From assembly GCA_023376005.1 (NCBI GenBank), contig CM042142.1:51973784-52037783 (forward strand): DNA of 64,000 nt, written 5' to 3'. The DNA comes from Doryteuthis pealeii. Lineage: Eukaryota; Mollusca; Cephalopoda; Myopsida; Loliginidae. Below are positions 23,066-34,499 of this stretch, in pieces. Position 1 is the stretch's first letter; each line of letters begins with the position of its first letter. The position numbers were made by a program, and so were the translations under genes. Below the pieces are notes generated by a model, which searched no databases, was not told the DNA's origin, and saw only the letters and a list, made by a program, of their open reading frames with translations.

Positions 23066-24104
23066 GCTGCGGAACTACTATCGAAAACTGCCTACGTTAG
23101 TTTTATAAAGCAAATATTTAATTAAAACATAATGAAAAAACTAATATAAAATTTTAAAAAAATAATCTATATTTTTTTAGAAAAATAATTATATTTAAAA
23201 ATTGATTTATTTATTTCATTCAATTATTATTAAGAATTTATTGTGCTCACTTTCAACTACTTCCGGTTGCCTCAAATTCTGCACTCGTGAGATAGATAAA
23301 TATATATTCTCAGTAAAATCATCCCGTTTACTTATTTTTTTAATAAAATATTAAATCAGATATTATAATTTTGACAGTTAATTTGTAAATGTAATATGAA
23401 ATTTTAAATATATATTTTTGTATGCAAGTCACTGAGTAGGGGAGATAATCAGCATAGCACTAATAAAATTATATTTATTAATCATTTTTAAACTTATCTT
23501 CGAATTTTAACGTTTGTAATTAATTCGACGATCGAAACCACAGTAAAAATTGAGCTTCTCTTTTTTCCTTTTCTTTAATTACGCTTTAAAACTGACAGCT
23601 CACAAACAATTAAAAATTAGAGACAAACATTTTATAAGTGTTACCGTTACATTTTTTTTTAGACCTAAATATTTTATTTTCTCACCGTCTTATAGTTTTC
23701 ATTTACGCGATTAATAAATTAATTAATATAACTAAAAATATAACAATACTTTCGCCAGTTATTTAAACAAAGATATTTATTAATAATCATGTTGAATATT
23801 ATAGATTACTTTGGAAAAAGGAAAATAACATACAACTTTTATTTTTCAGACTTATTTTTAAAGTATTATATTTACACCGGGGACAAATGAAGACACGTGG
23901 TTCTTTACATAATGGGTTGTCGGTTCAATTAGATATTACCGCAGACAACAGGGCATGTATCGATTCCTACCCATCTTAGAAGGGAGGTGCATTCTGAGAT
24001 ACAGGCATAGGAATTTAATGCAATACTTTGTTCCTCAAATTAGAAATAGTAAATAAAAAAAATGAAATTGGCGAAATGATCTATTGTCGGTATCAGTATG
24101 AAAA
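23066..24104. other. AT-rich intergenic sequence, nothing recognised
   Basis: Flank upstream of RPL19. No ORF of note, no tRNA-like structure and no repeat family recognised. Divergent regulatory content cannot be judged by eye. Confidence 0.5.
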
Positions 24105-24335
24105 CTAGGGAGTCTGTTCCCTTTTCGCTAACGCTAGACCAGGGAGACTATTTTTATTTATTTTATTTTTTTTTTTTTGCTGAGGTAGAGTGCCACACCT
24201 ACCGTCAGCTTTACCACACAGATTAGATTACCCAATTTGTGCTACTCATGCGCTGAGTTGGTGGGGACCGGTATCGAACCAAGAACCTTACCTTTCTTAG
24301 GTGGGTGCTCTACCGACTGAGCTAAACCAGACCCC
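24105..24335 (-). repeat. SINE-C, near full-length, minus strand
   Basis: On the minus strand it starts GGGGTCTGGTTTAGCTCAGT, followed by CGGTAGAGCACC (box A) and TTGGTTCGATACCGGTCCC (box B). The body is CAACTCAGCGCATGAGTAGC and AAGCTGACGGTAGGTGTGGC. The head closely resembles a tRNA, but the long body and dispersed copies show it is a retroposon. Related copies are at 39252, 42600, 5945 and 6244. Confidence 0.85.
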
Positions 24336-24483
24336 AATTGAATATTTCTTATATAAGTGAATTGACCAAAGAAAGAAATATCAAAAATAAGGAAATTGTG
24401 TATGAATGAAGACCATGTGTTCAATGTATTAAGTAAAAGAAACAAAAAAAACTCATATTTTTTTATACTACAATAAAACAAGA

Positions 24484-24735
24484 AGGTGCTCATGGTGTAA
24501 TTGTTATCATCGTAGGAAATGGACATGGTGACACGAGTTCAAATCCTGGACTAAACCGTTTACATTTTATATAGTGCTAATACCCTTGGGAAAGGTATTT
24601 TCACTCTCTCTAGGTATGGGTAAATAATAGGGTAGTCTCGGCTCTTTAACCTTGGTATGGCAACTGGTCTAGGAGAATGAAAAGTCTGAATTCAAACCTG
24701 TTAAACTCCACTTAAGAATTGATTTCCTGCTCTTG
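24484..24735 (+). repeat. SINE-A, near full-length
   Basis: Head GTGCTCATGGTGTAATTGTT and ACACGAGTTCAAATCCTGGA (box B) form a tRNA-like promoter. The body has ACCCTTGGGAAAGGTATTTT, TAAATAATAGGGTAGTCTCG and TTAACCTTGGTATGGCAACT and ends GAATTCAAACCTGTTAAACT. It is one of the least diverged copies in the window. Confidence 0.85.
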
Positions 24736-24745
24736 CAGAAGGTTT

Positions 24746-24970
24746 GGTTTGGTTTCTTTGTTTTACTGCATATCAAACCTTTTTGGGTTATTTAATGCCA
24801 AAACAAGTCATTTTGATAAAAGTTTCTTTAGGTTTCAAGTTCTTAATATCTTAAAAATGGTATAGATAATTTTCATTAACTTCATTTGGTTTGATTTAGT
24901 TGATCTAATGGTATATCAACCCTGTGGGTTATGTAATGCCCAAAACTGTTAGAGATAGATGTTGGTACTC
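24746..24970 (-). repeat. Two SINE-type 3' tails, minus strand
   Basis: Minus-strand reading gives GGCATTAAATAACCC, AAAAAGGTTTGATATGC, AGTAAAAC and CAAACCAAACC. A second copy of the same tail overlaps at 24890-24970. Both are heavily 5'-truncated. Confidence 0.65.
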
Positions 24971-25141
24971 AAGTTTCCTTTACAGGTATATTTTAGTAGA
25001 TGTATTTTGTTGATGTATTTTATATCTGATTCATAATTTTCGGTATATTTTTATTTCTCTCAAGAAGGATAAAATGTCATCCATGTTAGTATACTCAAAC
25101 AGATCTTTCATATTATTTGTGTTGAAATATTTATTTCTTAT

Positions 25142-25425
25142 TTAAGTGAAAACTTCACACTCCACGAGGAAATGTTTGACAGTGTAGGGTGTTTGGCATG
25201 TTCTGCACCGTGGTTGATCCTCCTGCTTGAGCATAAAAGAGTGTGTAAGTCTTGTATGGCCAATGCACAGACAAGCCAGTATTACTTCTTCATGGGATTT
25301 TCTATATCCCAGCTTCCATTCTCTTACTGTAAGCTTAAGTGATAATAATTTGTTCGGTGTACTACTATTCCAATGTTGTTGCCATTTTTGCTTGATATAT
25401 CTTCTTTTCTTTTTTTTTTTTTTTC
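25142..25425 (-). pseudogene. LINE polymerase C-terminal fragment
   Basis: About 95 codons on the minus strand with an LGYRKSHEEVILACLCIGHT segment, TRLTHSFMLKQED, and a Cys/His cluster CRTCQTPYTVKHFLVEC. This is the hallmark end of jockey-like and related LINE RNase H/pol ORFs in animals. The N-terminal side runs into poly-K from an A-rich stretch, so only the tail is preserved. No intact polymerase lies nearby. Confidence 0.75.
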
Positions 25426-25705
25426 TTGACAAAGAGTTGATAAATACATACAACTGTTGTGTCAAAGTTAGATAAGTAATCGTAGACAAATAAAAAATTC
25501 ACCTGAAGAATCATACAATGATTATGTTAGGTTTGAAGGTATTATGATTAATTGGAAGGCTTAGTGACCTTCCACGTGGGTACATATAACTACAAGTAAT
25601 ATTGTATATATAACAAAGAAGTTATGTAACAAACATAGACTTTAATAGTGAGCACATAGAAATACATTTAAACAGTAGTACGTATACAAATTAAAGGGTA
25701 TACAA

Positions 25706-26245
25706 TGCACCGACTGCACCTCTGCAGAGGGGTAAGACTCCCCCAATAGGGCCACCTGTTGGCCATGGGTGACGACCCATGATGCTTAAGGATAGAGCCT
25801 GGGTGGATGAGCAGTTCATGACTTCCAATACTCCACTGTGGCCCTATCTTGGGCTAGACGGGCGGTCGGAGAGGCCCCCTCCGATCAATTGGCTGGTCAC
25901 GTCAAGCCCTAGCACCCATATGATTTTCCCAACCCTATTGCCCTTATGGCAAGCCCCAACCCCTTTTTATCACATGGGTGCTAGAAGGCGGTGACTGAGG
26001 GTTTACATGTTCTGGGAATGACGTTAAACTCTATCTGATGGTGAGGTTCCAGTTTTGGAGGTTTGGGGTATGTGGAGTACCTGTTAGGGTCCCATCTATG
26101 GGTTAAATAGAAAAACATGAGTTGATAAACAAAATTGTATTATCCATTAAGAATTGATTTATATCAAAACTTTATCGGCATTAAATGACCCATTGAGGTT
26201 GATATGCCGTAAAACAAACCAAACCAAACCAAACCAAAACAAAGT
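25706..26245 (+). repeat. SINE-B with (CCAAA)n tail
   Basis: Begins CACCGACTGCACCTCTGCAG and runs through GGGCCACCTGTTGGCCATGG, TCAATTGGCTGGTCACGTCA and CCCTATTGCCCTTATGGCAA. It ends GGCATTAAATGACCC, GTTGATATGCCG and CCAAACCAAACC. The internal PolIII-like CCATTCTGACCC block is deleted relative to 36227. The 71-codon ORF in it is incidental. Confidence 0.85.
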
Positions 26246-26696
26246 CGATATAATGAACACATATACGAGACAAGGTACAATATAGAAGTATAAAGAAAGT
26301 AGGACTTCGTCCCGTTGAAGTGATGGAGAGTCCATGAAGGAATCTCACTTACTTATGACAGGCTGGGGCGAAAAGCCCCTCACATAAAAGGTATTGGTGT
26401 AAATGTCTAACCCATGTGTCCTGTTTGCTGTCCCAGAGAGAAGAGAGAGTTCAAACTTGGTGCTTCCCTGATTAAATAGTCAGCACACCTAGCGGTCAAA
26501 ACCTGAAAACAAGGGAAGATATCTCTTCCAGACCAAACAGGGGCAGACAATTGCTACAATTATAAAGGAAAGAAAACACCAAAAAGGAATTTTTGAATAT
26601 TCAAACTTTGAATGAAGGTTTCATTTTTATGCAAAATAAGATAAAGTTCTCTTTCAATGGCTTTCAGGTCTAATACATTAACCACTGTACCTAAAA
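26246..26696. other. Spacer, nothing recognised
   Basis: No ORF with recognisable content. Immediate flanks are SINE-B and SINE-A. Confidence 0.5.
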
Positions 26697-26915
26697 TAGT
26701 CAGTGTCCGTGGTGTAATGGTTATTGTTGCAAGAAAAGGATACAGCGACACAAGTTCAAATCATGGACCCTTGGGAAAGGTATGAATCCAACTATTCTCC
26801 CTCCAGCTATGGGTAAATAGTAGGGAAAACTGTGCTCTTTAACCATGGTGTAGCAACTACTCTAGTAGAAAGAAAACTGAATTGAAACCTGTTGATGTTG
26901 ATAAATACATACAAT
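26697..26915 (+). repeat. SINE-A with internal deletion
   Basis: Head GTCAGTGTCCGTGGTGTAAT and ACAAGTTCAAATCATGGACC, then directly CCCTTGGGAAAGGTATGAAT. The segment between box B and the CCCTTGGG block is missing. Confidence 0.78.
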
Positions 26916-27009
26916 AATACAAGAAAAATATAGATAATATGACAAATATCCTTTTTTTTATCTTAAAGCTGCTAGATGTGTGTGTTTGTGTGTTTGTGTG
27001 TGTATCTGA

Positions 27010-27180
27010 AAAAATTGATTTTGTGTCTCATCCTGCTCTTGTGGAGGGGTGGATAAATAGACCGGTTGCCATACTAAGGTTAAAGAGCCCAGTCTGCCCT
27101 ATTATTCATCCATATCTGGAGGGTCAATAGTTGGATTCACACCTTTCCCAAAGGTATGAGCACTATGTGAAATGCCAAAA
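27010..27180 (-). repeat. SINE-A body, minus strand
   Basis: Minus-strand TTGGGAAAGGTGTGAATCCA, CCAGATATGGATGAATAATA and TTTAACCTTAGTATGGCAAC match the SINE-A body. The head is missing. It lies close to the plus-strand copy at 26697. Confidence 0.75.
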
Positions 27181-27329
27181 GTAGTAGTAAGAAAACTATC
27201 GGAAAATATAGATTGAATATAACTTTTTACTAGGTGACCAACACTGATGTGTCAATGCGTAGGAGTCCATAGGAGAGCGTCTTTTATGAGTTCGTCCTTA
27301 CTTCTTCAGCAGTGCCCAGCATGTGTTAC

Positions 27330-27747
27330 ATAATGGATAGACAATCGGCTTGTCATGTCAAGCCCTAGCACCTATAGGATTGTCCTGACCATATTGCTCT
27401 TATTGCAGACCCTAACACTTTTTTTATTATATATGTGCTTGAAGGTGGTGGCTGGGTATGGCATTAAATTGCATCTAATTGTGAAGTTCTAATCTTGGAG
27501 ATCTCGGGAGTGTGGAGTACCCCTTCATCGCCATTATTCCCAGGTCTATCCTAACCCGGAAGGGTAGTACTTGTTAGGTTCTCATCTGTGGATTAAATAG
27601 AAAAATGTGTTTTAAAAGAATTGTGTTAAAAAGATTTTTTTCAATACCCATCAAGAATGAATGAAACATAATGTCTTCACTATAGAATAACCCAACAAGG
27701 GTTTAAATGCCATAAAATTCCAACTAACCAACCAACCAACCAATCAT
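27330..27747 (+). repeat. SINE-B, 5'-truncated, (CCAA)n tail
   Basis: Starts near CAATCGGCTTGTCATGTCAA. It contains CATTATTCCCAGGTCTATCC, the GGTTAAATAG-like block and CAACAAGGGTTTAAATGCC before CAACCAACCAACCAATC. Confidence 0.8.
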
Positions 27748-28690
27748 TTTAAGGAAGATTTTAAGATTAGTAGAAAATCACTGAGAATTAGATTGACAAA
27801 GTTTAACCTCAGGTTCCTCTGAAATGAGGCTCCCATTGCCTTACAGAGTCATGTGATCATTAGAATTAGAATTACATCTGCTTTATTTGAGTATATTTCA
27901 AATTTTTTCACAAAATATTCCCAAGTCTGAGAAGGTAAATTAAATATTCTCTTTTTAGTCAGCATCTGTGTATTTATATCATTTTCGGGGAACAATATCA
28001 ATGTCCTTATAATTTAATAATTTAATAATATACATTGAAAAATATAGTAAGGATATAATAGCTCTCTCAAAGTTAAAGAAAAAGAAAGACTTAAAATTGC
28101 TCTTATGGCAAACAAACAGCCACCCCTTTTTATCTTAAAGGTACTAGAAGGTGGTGGTTGAGGGTCAACCATCAGTTTATAAATACACATGAAATTAATG
28201 AAATTTTTTTCAACCAGTTTATAAAACCAAACAAAAATATTAATCTACAAAATATTCACTTACAGTCTTGTTAAACATCGCCAAAATGCACTAAAGGTGG
28301 TCATTAGTGATGTTACACCAGTATCCTTACATATTTCGGGTTTTGTAACTTCATAACTGTTCAACCAGTAACCCCAACCTGTTATTAGGCTGCATCCTTT
28401 CATGGTTCACTCTGTGAAATTTAACAAATAGCTCAGGAATTCTTATATAATGGCCCTGGGATACACAACAGCCAAGCAGACACTTGCTTGGTACATTTAT
28501 GAAATAGGAGATTTTTTTTAAAAATACACTCCTTGCAACATTTGGGGTACTGGAGGGCATGGTCAGTGATGTCATTATCTTGGGTCATGGGGTCTTTCGA
28601 GTCTTTCAATATCATACTTCCCCCGCCAGGCTGACTCTATCAGAGAAGATCAGTTTCTGATCCACCCTCTAACTATTCAAAAAAACAAAA
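27748..28690. other. No gene seen; one small SINE-B scrap
   Basis: 28090-28175 retains GCTCTTATGGCAAACAAACA and ACTAGAAGGTGGTGGTTGAG from SINE-B. The rest is unrecognised. Confidence 0.5.
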
Positions 28691-29222
28691 GGTACTATTT
28701 GCAGAGTTCCCTCCCGGCCTCCTGCCTTAAAAAATGCTAGGTGGTGATAGCTCAAAAAACAAACCCACCTATGAATCAAGTCACTAGATGAAGCGGTGCC
28801 TGCTGTATATGAAAAAATAATTTGTCAAAGGCGTTTTTATCAACAATTTTTTTTTTTTTTTTGTGGTTTAAAGTTGTTAAAAGTAAGCCATATTTTTAAA
28901 AGGTTAAAATATTTACATTTACTTGTCAAAAAAAGACTGGTGGTAAGATATCGCATTAACTTTTGGGGAAAAATGCATTAAGCACTGGTTGTTGTTTTTT
29001 TTCAGTATTTTCAAAAATATGGCTTACTTTTGATACCTTCAAACCACTAAAAAAAATAATTTGTCAATAAAAACGCATTCAATTGACAAATTATTTTTTC
29101 ATATACAGCAGGCACTGCTTCAGCTAAGGACTTCATTCATAGGTGGGTTTTTTTTTTTTGAGCTATCACCACCCAGCATTTCTTAAGGCAGGAGGCCGGG
29201 ACAGAACTCTGCGAATAGTACC
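28691..29222. mobile_element. Fold-back element, GGTACTATT ends, perfect 8-bp TSD
   Basis: Ends GGTACTATTTGCAGAGTTCC and GAACTCTGCGAATAGTACC, flanked on both sides by AAACAAAA (28683-28690 and 29223-29230). Arms extend about 200 bp and include CGGCCTCCTGCCTTAA and GCCTGCTGTATATGAAAAAA. The centre is a diverged TTAAAGTTGTTAAAAGTAAG fold. No ORF. It shares the CCGGCCTCCTGCC block with 46387-46882. The 8-bp duplication is compatible with hAT-type mobilisation. Confidence 0.9.
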
Positions 29223-29230
29223 AAACAAAA

Positions 29231-29950
29231 AAATAAACAAGATTTTACATGAAAAAACCTACAACAGTTAATATCCCATTAAACAAGCAAACCAAACCAA
29301 ACCAAACCGAACCAAATCAAACTGAACCTTATTAATCCTGGACTTAAAAAGATTGTAGCTGTGAGGAAAACATTCATGAAGGAGTTTAATCCACAATGCA
29401 GATTTTCTAGGAAAGAAGCTGTTGAAATGGAACTTACATCGGGTGTGGGGAAGGCACATATTCTATTCCATGCAAATGATTGAAAGCGGATACAAACAAT
29501 TGGGATAAAAGGCTTGCTATATGGAAAATATTAAATTATCTGCGCCTAGCGAAAGAGTTTGATACTAAGTTGTGAACCAGTTCTGACAATCTATGTATTG
29601 CCATGTGGAATTGAATTTGACTTTGACAAATGCCACACAGTCGTATGAATATCACTTATTAAAAAAAAGGATATTATATTTTTCTTATCAGCAATGCAGA
29701 ATGCCAAAATCATCACAAGTAAAAATGTTATAAAAATATATCTACGGTAAGTGGGTTGCCTCCCTTGGTCAATATACCCCTTTTCATACCAACCAATCAC
29801 AGACCTGCAATTTTCGGCACCAGAAATCAAAGATAAGAATCTTCCTCTTTTCCAAAAGCATCTCAGAGCCAGCGAGCATTTGAATTTGTCTCTGCTACAA
29901 CAAATAGAGAAGAGTCATTTATAAGTACAAGAACTTTGGCATAACCATTT
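29231..29950. other. Unassigned sequence with one CAAAC-type tail
   Basis: 29276-29330 has CCAAACCAAACCAAACCGAA, resembling a retroposon tail without its body. Nothing else recognised. Confidence 0.45.
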
Positions 29951-30320
29951 AACAAGGACTTAGTTCAGTGGACTTATATTTATTTATATTTATATGAATA
30001 TATATATAGCCACAAACAGTACAATTGTTTGCAACAGAAAATATTACAACTGTCTTTTCTTTATGTATAAATGTAACACAATATTGTTTGAAATTCCAAG
30101 TTGTGTCCATATATTTCCTGATACTAATTAATTCCATTTACCAAGGACTTAGTTAAGTGGACTTATATTCGTTTATATTTATATAGCCGCAAAGAGTAAA
30201 ATTGTTTGCAACAGAAAATATTACAACTGTCTTTTCTTTATGTATAAATGTAATACAATATTGTTTGAAATTCCAAGTTGTGTCCATATATTTCCTGATA
30301 CTAATTGATGCTAACTCCAT
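29951..30320 (+). repeat. Tandem duplication, two units of about 190 bp
   Basis: CAAGGACTTAGTT...CAGTGGACTTATATT starts each unit (first about 29953, second about 30143). The shared block includes AATTGTTTGCAACAGAAAAT and ATTCCAAGTTGTGTCCATAT. The units differ by a short TATATATA deletion and a few substitutions. Confidence 0.9.
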
Positions 30321-30447
30321 ATTTGCAGCTTAAATCACCATAATGTGTAAAAAATAAGCCCTTTTTTTTTAATTGGCACAACCAAACATGAAAAACCATG
30401 ATCCTTTCATATACATAAACATTTAGATAAGTTTTCACTAAAATATA

Positions 30448-30640
30448 TTTTGATCTTGGACTCTTCCAAACTTTAAGAATCTAGAGTAATATATTTTCCT
30501 TGGACTCTTCCAAATCTTGGTTTCTTTAAACTGATAATATTAGTTCATTCTTTCATTATTATTAAAAAATATTATTAATAATCTTCTTCTTGGACTCTTC
30601 CAATCTCTAAGAACCTAGAGTAATATATTTTGAGAATGAA
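30448..30640 (+). repeat. Short direct repeats around TTGGACTCTTCCAA
   Basis: CTTGGACTCTTCCAAA with a trailing TAAGAATCTAGAGTAATATA appears at 30453, about 30500 and 30592. Each core is itself a small inverted repeat (TTGGA...TCCAA). Function unknown. Confidence 0.7.
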
Positions 30641-30965
30641 TTGTCTAATCAAATCAAAAACAGCAATAGTGTAAAAAAATTCAACATTGAATTGGCTGAT
30701 TTCAGAAATAATAGTCAGAAAAATAACTTTAAGAAGGCATTTTTGGGAACTATCAGATGAATTTCTTAACAGTATTTGATCTGTATATAGATATTGATTG
30801 TATGTTATATGCAAAGGTTCTTTTTAAAAAAAATTACAGTTGATGTGAGAATATAAAGTAAAAAGCAGGTATAACTAACAAATAATAATAATAATTTTTA
30901 CATACAAAGAAATGATAAACACTGAATTAAAAGAAAGTCTTGTATGTTGATAATAAAAAATGGAT

Positions 30966-31340
30966 TTATCTAATGCAAGGCAGAGCTAATGCTTCAACTG
31001 AAACAGTCACGTAATTCTCAACTTTGTTGGTGACCAAATAAAGTGTATATCTGTAAGAATGGTTCAAAGTTATACATACTTTGATATACAAACTCCGACG
31101 AAGGTTAACGGACAAAACATTTAATATATATACAGCACATGGATATGGCGTGGTACAACGTACATAGTAAAAGGGTACATAAACAAAGAGTACATAAATA
31201 AAGATGAAGACACATTCATGAATGGTACAAGATAACATATAAAAGTACAGACATGAGACTAGGGATAGTCCATGCTGTAAAGAACTTACAGTAATGTAAG
31301 GGGGGCGGAGCCCCAACGAGAGGGGTTAGATAAAATCTAC
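30966..31340 (-). repeat. LTR-like dispersed repeat (partner 47690-47950, inverted)
   Basis: Reverse complement of the region after 47690. It shares GGGGGGCGGAGCCCCAACGA, ACAGACATGAGACTAGGGAT and CGACGAAGGTTAACGGACAA. The 76 bp at its left side (30972-31050, AAACAGTCACG...AATAAAGTGTATATC) recur directly at 31676-31745, bracketing a LINE piece. The bracketing suggests terminal repeats or a nested insertion. No pol ORF was found. Confidence 0.6.
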
Positions 31341-31675
31341 CCCAGAGATGAGACAGTCAACCATGTATTAAATAAATGCAGCAAACTAGCACAACAAGAA
31401 TACAAGGCTAGGCACGACTGGGCTGGAAAAGAGATCCACTGGGAATTGTGCAAGAAACTAAATTTTGACCATAAAACAAAATGGTATATGAATAAACCAG
31501 AATCTGTTCTTGAGAATGAAACATAAAATTCTCTGGGACTTTGAGATTAAGACAGATCACCCTATCTCAGCCAGGAGACCAGACCTAGTGTTGATTAACA
31601 AGAAAAAGAGCACTTGTCAACTGGTACATTTTGCTGTCCCAGCAGATCACAGGATGAAGATGAAGTGAAGGGCAA
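31341..31675 (+). pseudogene. LINE C-terminal fragment without MITE insertion
   Basis: Plus-strand translation in broken frames gives RDETVNHVLNKCSKLAQQEY, HDWAGKEIHWELCKKLNFDH, a MNKPESVLENET segment, ILWDFEIKTDHP, ARRPDLVLINKKK and CQLVHFAVPADHRMKMK. It is paralogous to 1640-2612. At the site where that copy carries the fold-back element, this one reads straight through (AAACATAAAATTCTCTGGG). It is flanked by the LTR-like repeat on both sides. Confidence 0.8.
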
Positions 31676-31745
31676 TGCAATGCTTCTACCAAAACAGTCA
31701 CTTAAAACTCAACTTAGTTGGGGAGCAAATAAAGTGTATATCAAT

Positions 31746-32744
31746 CCATGTGTCATGGCTGATTCTCCTTCTCACTTCTGAACCCTAAAGAGAGAAACTG
31801 GGTCACTCTTAAAAGCAACCTGGAATAATGCCATAAGGACCAACAAAGAATTTCAGCCATTCTGGACCAACAGTTGGTACACCCACCCCCTCTAGTTAAA
31901 TATCCAATCTTCATCCGGTTACAGAGCAGAACTTAAATGGTAGATATCATCCCAAATAGGATTTGTTTGTCTTATTTTTTTGTCTATAAAATATAACAAA
32001 TTACTAAAAAAAAAATTTATAGTTAATAACTTAACTTTGGAATTTAACCTGGGGTAAAAAGATGACCATAGGTAAATTTTGGAGTTTATCTATGGTAAAA
32101 GATAGCCACAGGTAAACTCATTTGGTAGCAAAGCAACAAAATCATGTCTCTGTTTAGATACACAATATTATTTCTCTGGCCTGTAAATGTACAGTGTGGT
32201 CCGAAAGTCTTGTCATTTCTAAATATATATATATTTTTTAGAGGTAAAATAATTACATAATACAACCCAAAATTCCAGAAAATAATTTCAGAAGAAAAAT
32301 AAAAAATCACTTATCAACTTGTGAAATTAAAAGCTTAAGTTAAACTTAACAAACAATGTTCTGCATTTATCTTTGGTTCCTCTTCTACCCCTCACATTTT
32401 GTCTCTGTTTGGATGAATCCATGTAGGGTTATAGGTAGGAACTCTCCTGTGTCCTCTGACACAGGAAGTTAAAGATTAACCCCATTCATGGGCTGGGAGA
32501 AATTCAGAGATTCTAACCAGGATGGCTAGACCACATGGATCTCTTGGCTTTCAGCTTCTGATGCTAGCAATTAAGGGACCATGAAGCAAATCCCTCAGTG
32601 AGGGAGCATAAGCCCCCTTGAACATTCAGGGAACTCCCTCAGTGAGGTAGACTTACAGCTTTGTACTTTGTTATAATAGTGTCTTGTTGGTTACATGTAA
32701 TAAACATGGTTAATTGTGTATGTGCCTTTCTGTAGGAAGCGCGT
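31746..32744. other. No gene seen
   Basis: Mixed-composition spacer. 32175-32215 (ACAGTGTGGTCCGAAAGTCT) resembles a Tc1/mariner terminal motif, but no second end was found. Confidence 0.45.
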
Positions 32745-32990
32745 GGTGTAATATTTAAAGTCATGGGAAATGGACTCATCGCCCCGAGTTCAAATCCTGG
32801 ATGTGGTAATTGCATTTCACTTTGTACTAATACCCTTGGGAAAGGTATTAATCCTACTCTCCTTCCAGCTATGACTAAATAGTAGGGCAGACTGGGCTCT
32901 TTAGCCTTGGGTAGGCAACCATTCTAGGAGAAGGAAAACTCTGAATTCAAACCTGTTGAACTCCGCTCAAGAAATGTGCCTTTCCATTGT
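32745..32990 (+). repeat. SINE-A, near full-length
   Basis: Head GCGTGGTGTAATATTTAAAG and CCGAGTTCAAATCCTGGATG. Body ACCCTTGGGAAAGGTATTAA, CCAGCTATGACTAAATAGTA and TTTAGCCTTGGGTAGGCAAC, ending GAATTCAAACCTGTTGAACT. Confidence 0.83.
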
Positions 32991-33841
32991 AGGTTTTTTT
33001 GTACCTTGTTGATTTTGATGGTGGGCTCGCTGTTAGGTACAGAGTTGTCGTATACTAACAAACCCAACATCCCTATCCATCTACACACCTATCCTCTCTG
33101 TTAGACCCATCTTTGTCCATCAAGATCACCAGTTGAAACTCACCTTGCAACAAAAAGACAATTCTAAGGCAACCTGACACCCACATCATCAAATTGGGGT
33201 TTTCTTCAAGACTTTCCAATACCCTCAAATTTCTTGCACAATCCAAATGATAATCATATCACTCAAAACTGATATCTTATTATAATGGAAATTCAGTGTC
33301 TGTCTGTAACCAAAAGTATGTTACTGCTTACATCACAATACCCTCAGGATTTGTGAAAGTTTATCATTTAATTAACTTATTGTCAAAATCATTAATACAT
33401 AGAATACATTTTATTTATTAAGAATGTCTCTATGAAAATCTGAGTTAGATTTGCCTCAAAACAGCACACGTTATTAGTGTGTTTAAAATCCTGCAACATG
33501 TCTTATATATCACAAAGAAATAAAGGTTTACATGATATATGGTTTGGATAATTTGCATACTGGTTTTAACAAAACCGGGTTTAATAAATAATTACTTGGT
33601 GTCATTGATCTCTAATATTATTGTTTTATTCTCCAATGTATTCAAATCAATTCTATGAATGGGTTTATATAGAAACCAATTCGAATATAATTAAAATAAG
33701 TGTAATCTTTTTATATGCAATCTTATTTAATTTTGTTAGTATTTCTAATTTAATATATTTCATTACATTAAAACATAAATACTGTAGTTTTAAAGTGGGT
33801 GCATATTCTTTCTAGTTCACATAATCTTTTTTTTACCCTGA
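32991..33841. other. No gene seen; possible dispersed repeat near 33280
   Basis: TTATTATAATGGAAATTCAG and GTCTGTAACCAAAAGTATGT resemble 62155-62205, suggesting an unnamed dispersed family. Confidence 0.4.
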
Positions 33842-34499
33842 GGGTAATTCCATGTCAAACCATCCAGGCCATGTCACTCACCCACTTCAATTTTTCTGAA
33901 TTTTTGTCCAAGTGTAGATTATGATAAAGTTGGACAATCCTCAAAATTTAAGCTTCCAATTCTAAAAATTGGTGGAGTTATGTCGATTTTTACTTCTCGA
34001 TATTTGGGGGTGGGGGGCAAAAAATGGCTACCTTTTGTAATCTATTTATGTCAGTAAAATGAGTTCTAGAACTTTTTAGTACAAATAAGGTTCAATATAT
34101 GTGAAATAATAATAGAAAAACTTTTTTGTCATAGATTGCTATGAAAAAATCAGAAATCATCAATAACTTAAAATTGGTTGACTTTAAGACTTTCTTGATA
34201 GCATTTTCGTATTTCTTGGGCTAAAAAGATTTTATAAAACAATTTTTAGTTGTAGGGAAGCTCTAGAACTCATTCTACAGATAAAAATAGATTACAAAAA
34301 GTTGCTATTTTTCGCCAACCCCACCAAAATTCAAGAGCTAAAAATCAACATAACTCAGCCAGTTTTTGGAATTGGAAGATCAAATTTTGGGATTGTTTAA
34401 TGTTAATATAGTCCACACCAAGAAAAAAATTCAGAAAAATTGAAGAGGGTGGGTGACAATTTTACGTTTTTTGTGGATGATTTGACATGGAATTAGCCC
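33842..34499. mobile_element. Fold-back element, GGTAATTCCATGTCAAA ends
   Basis: Left end GGTAATTCCATGTCAAAC and right end GATTTGACATGGAATTAGCC. Arms of about 300 bp include TCAATTTTTCTGAATTTTTG, AAAATTGGTGGAGTTATGTC and GAGTTCTAGAACTTTTTAG with their complements. The flanks do not give a clean duplication. A partial relative, one arm only, lies at about 36930-37199. Confidence 0.82.

Noticed and set aside
24266..24335. Functional tRNA gene on the minus strand
   Set aside because: Box A and box B are good, but the sequence continues into the SINE-C body and no closed acceptor stem with its own terminator was found.
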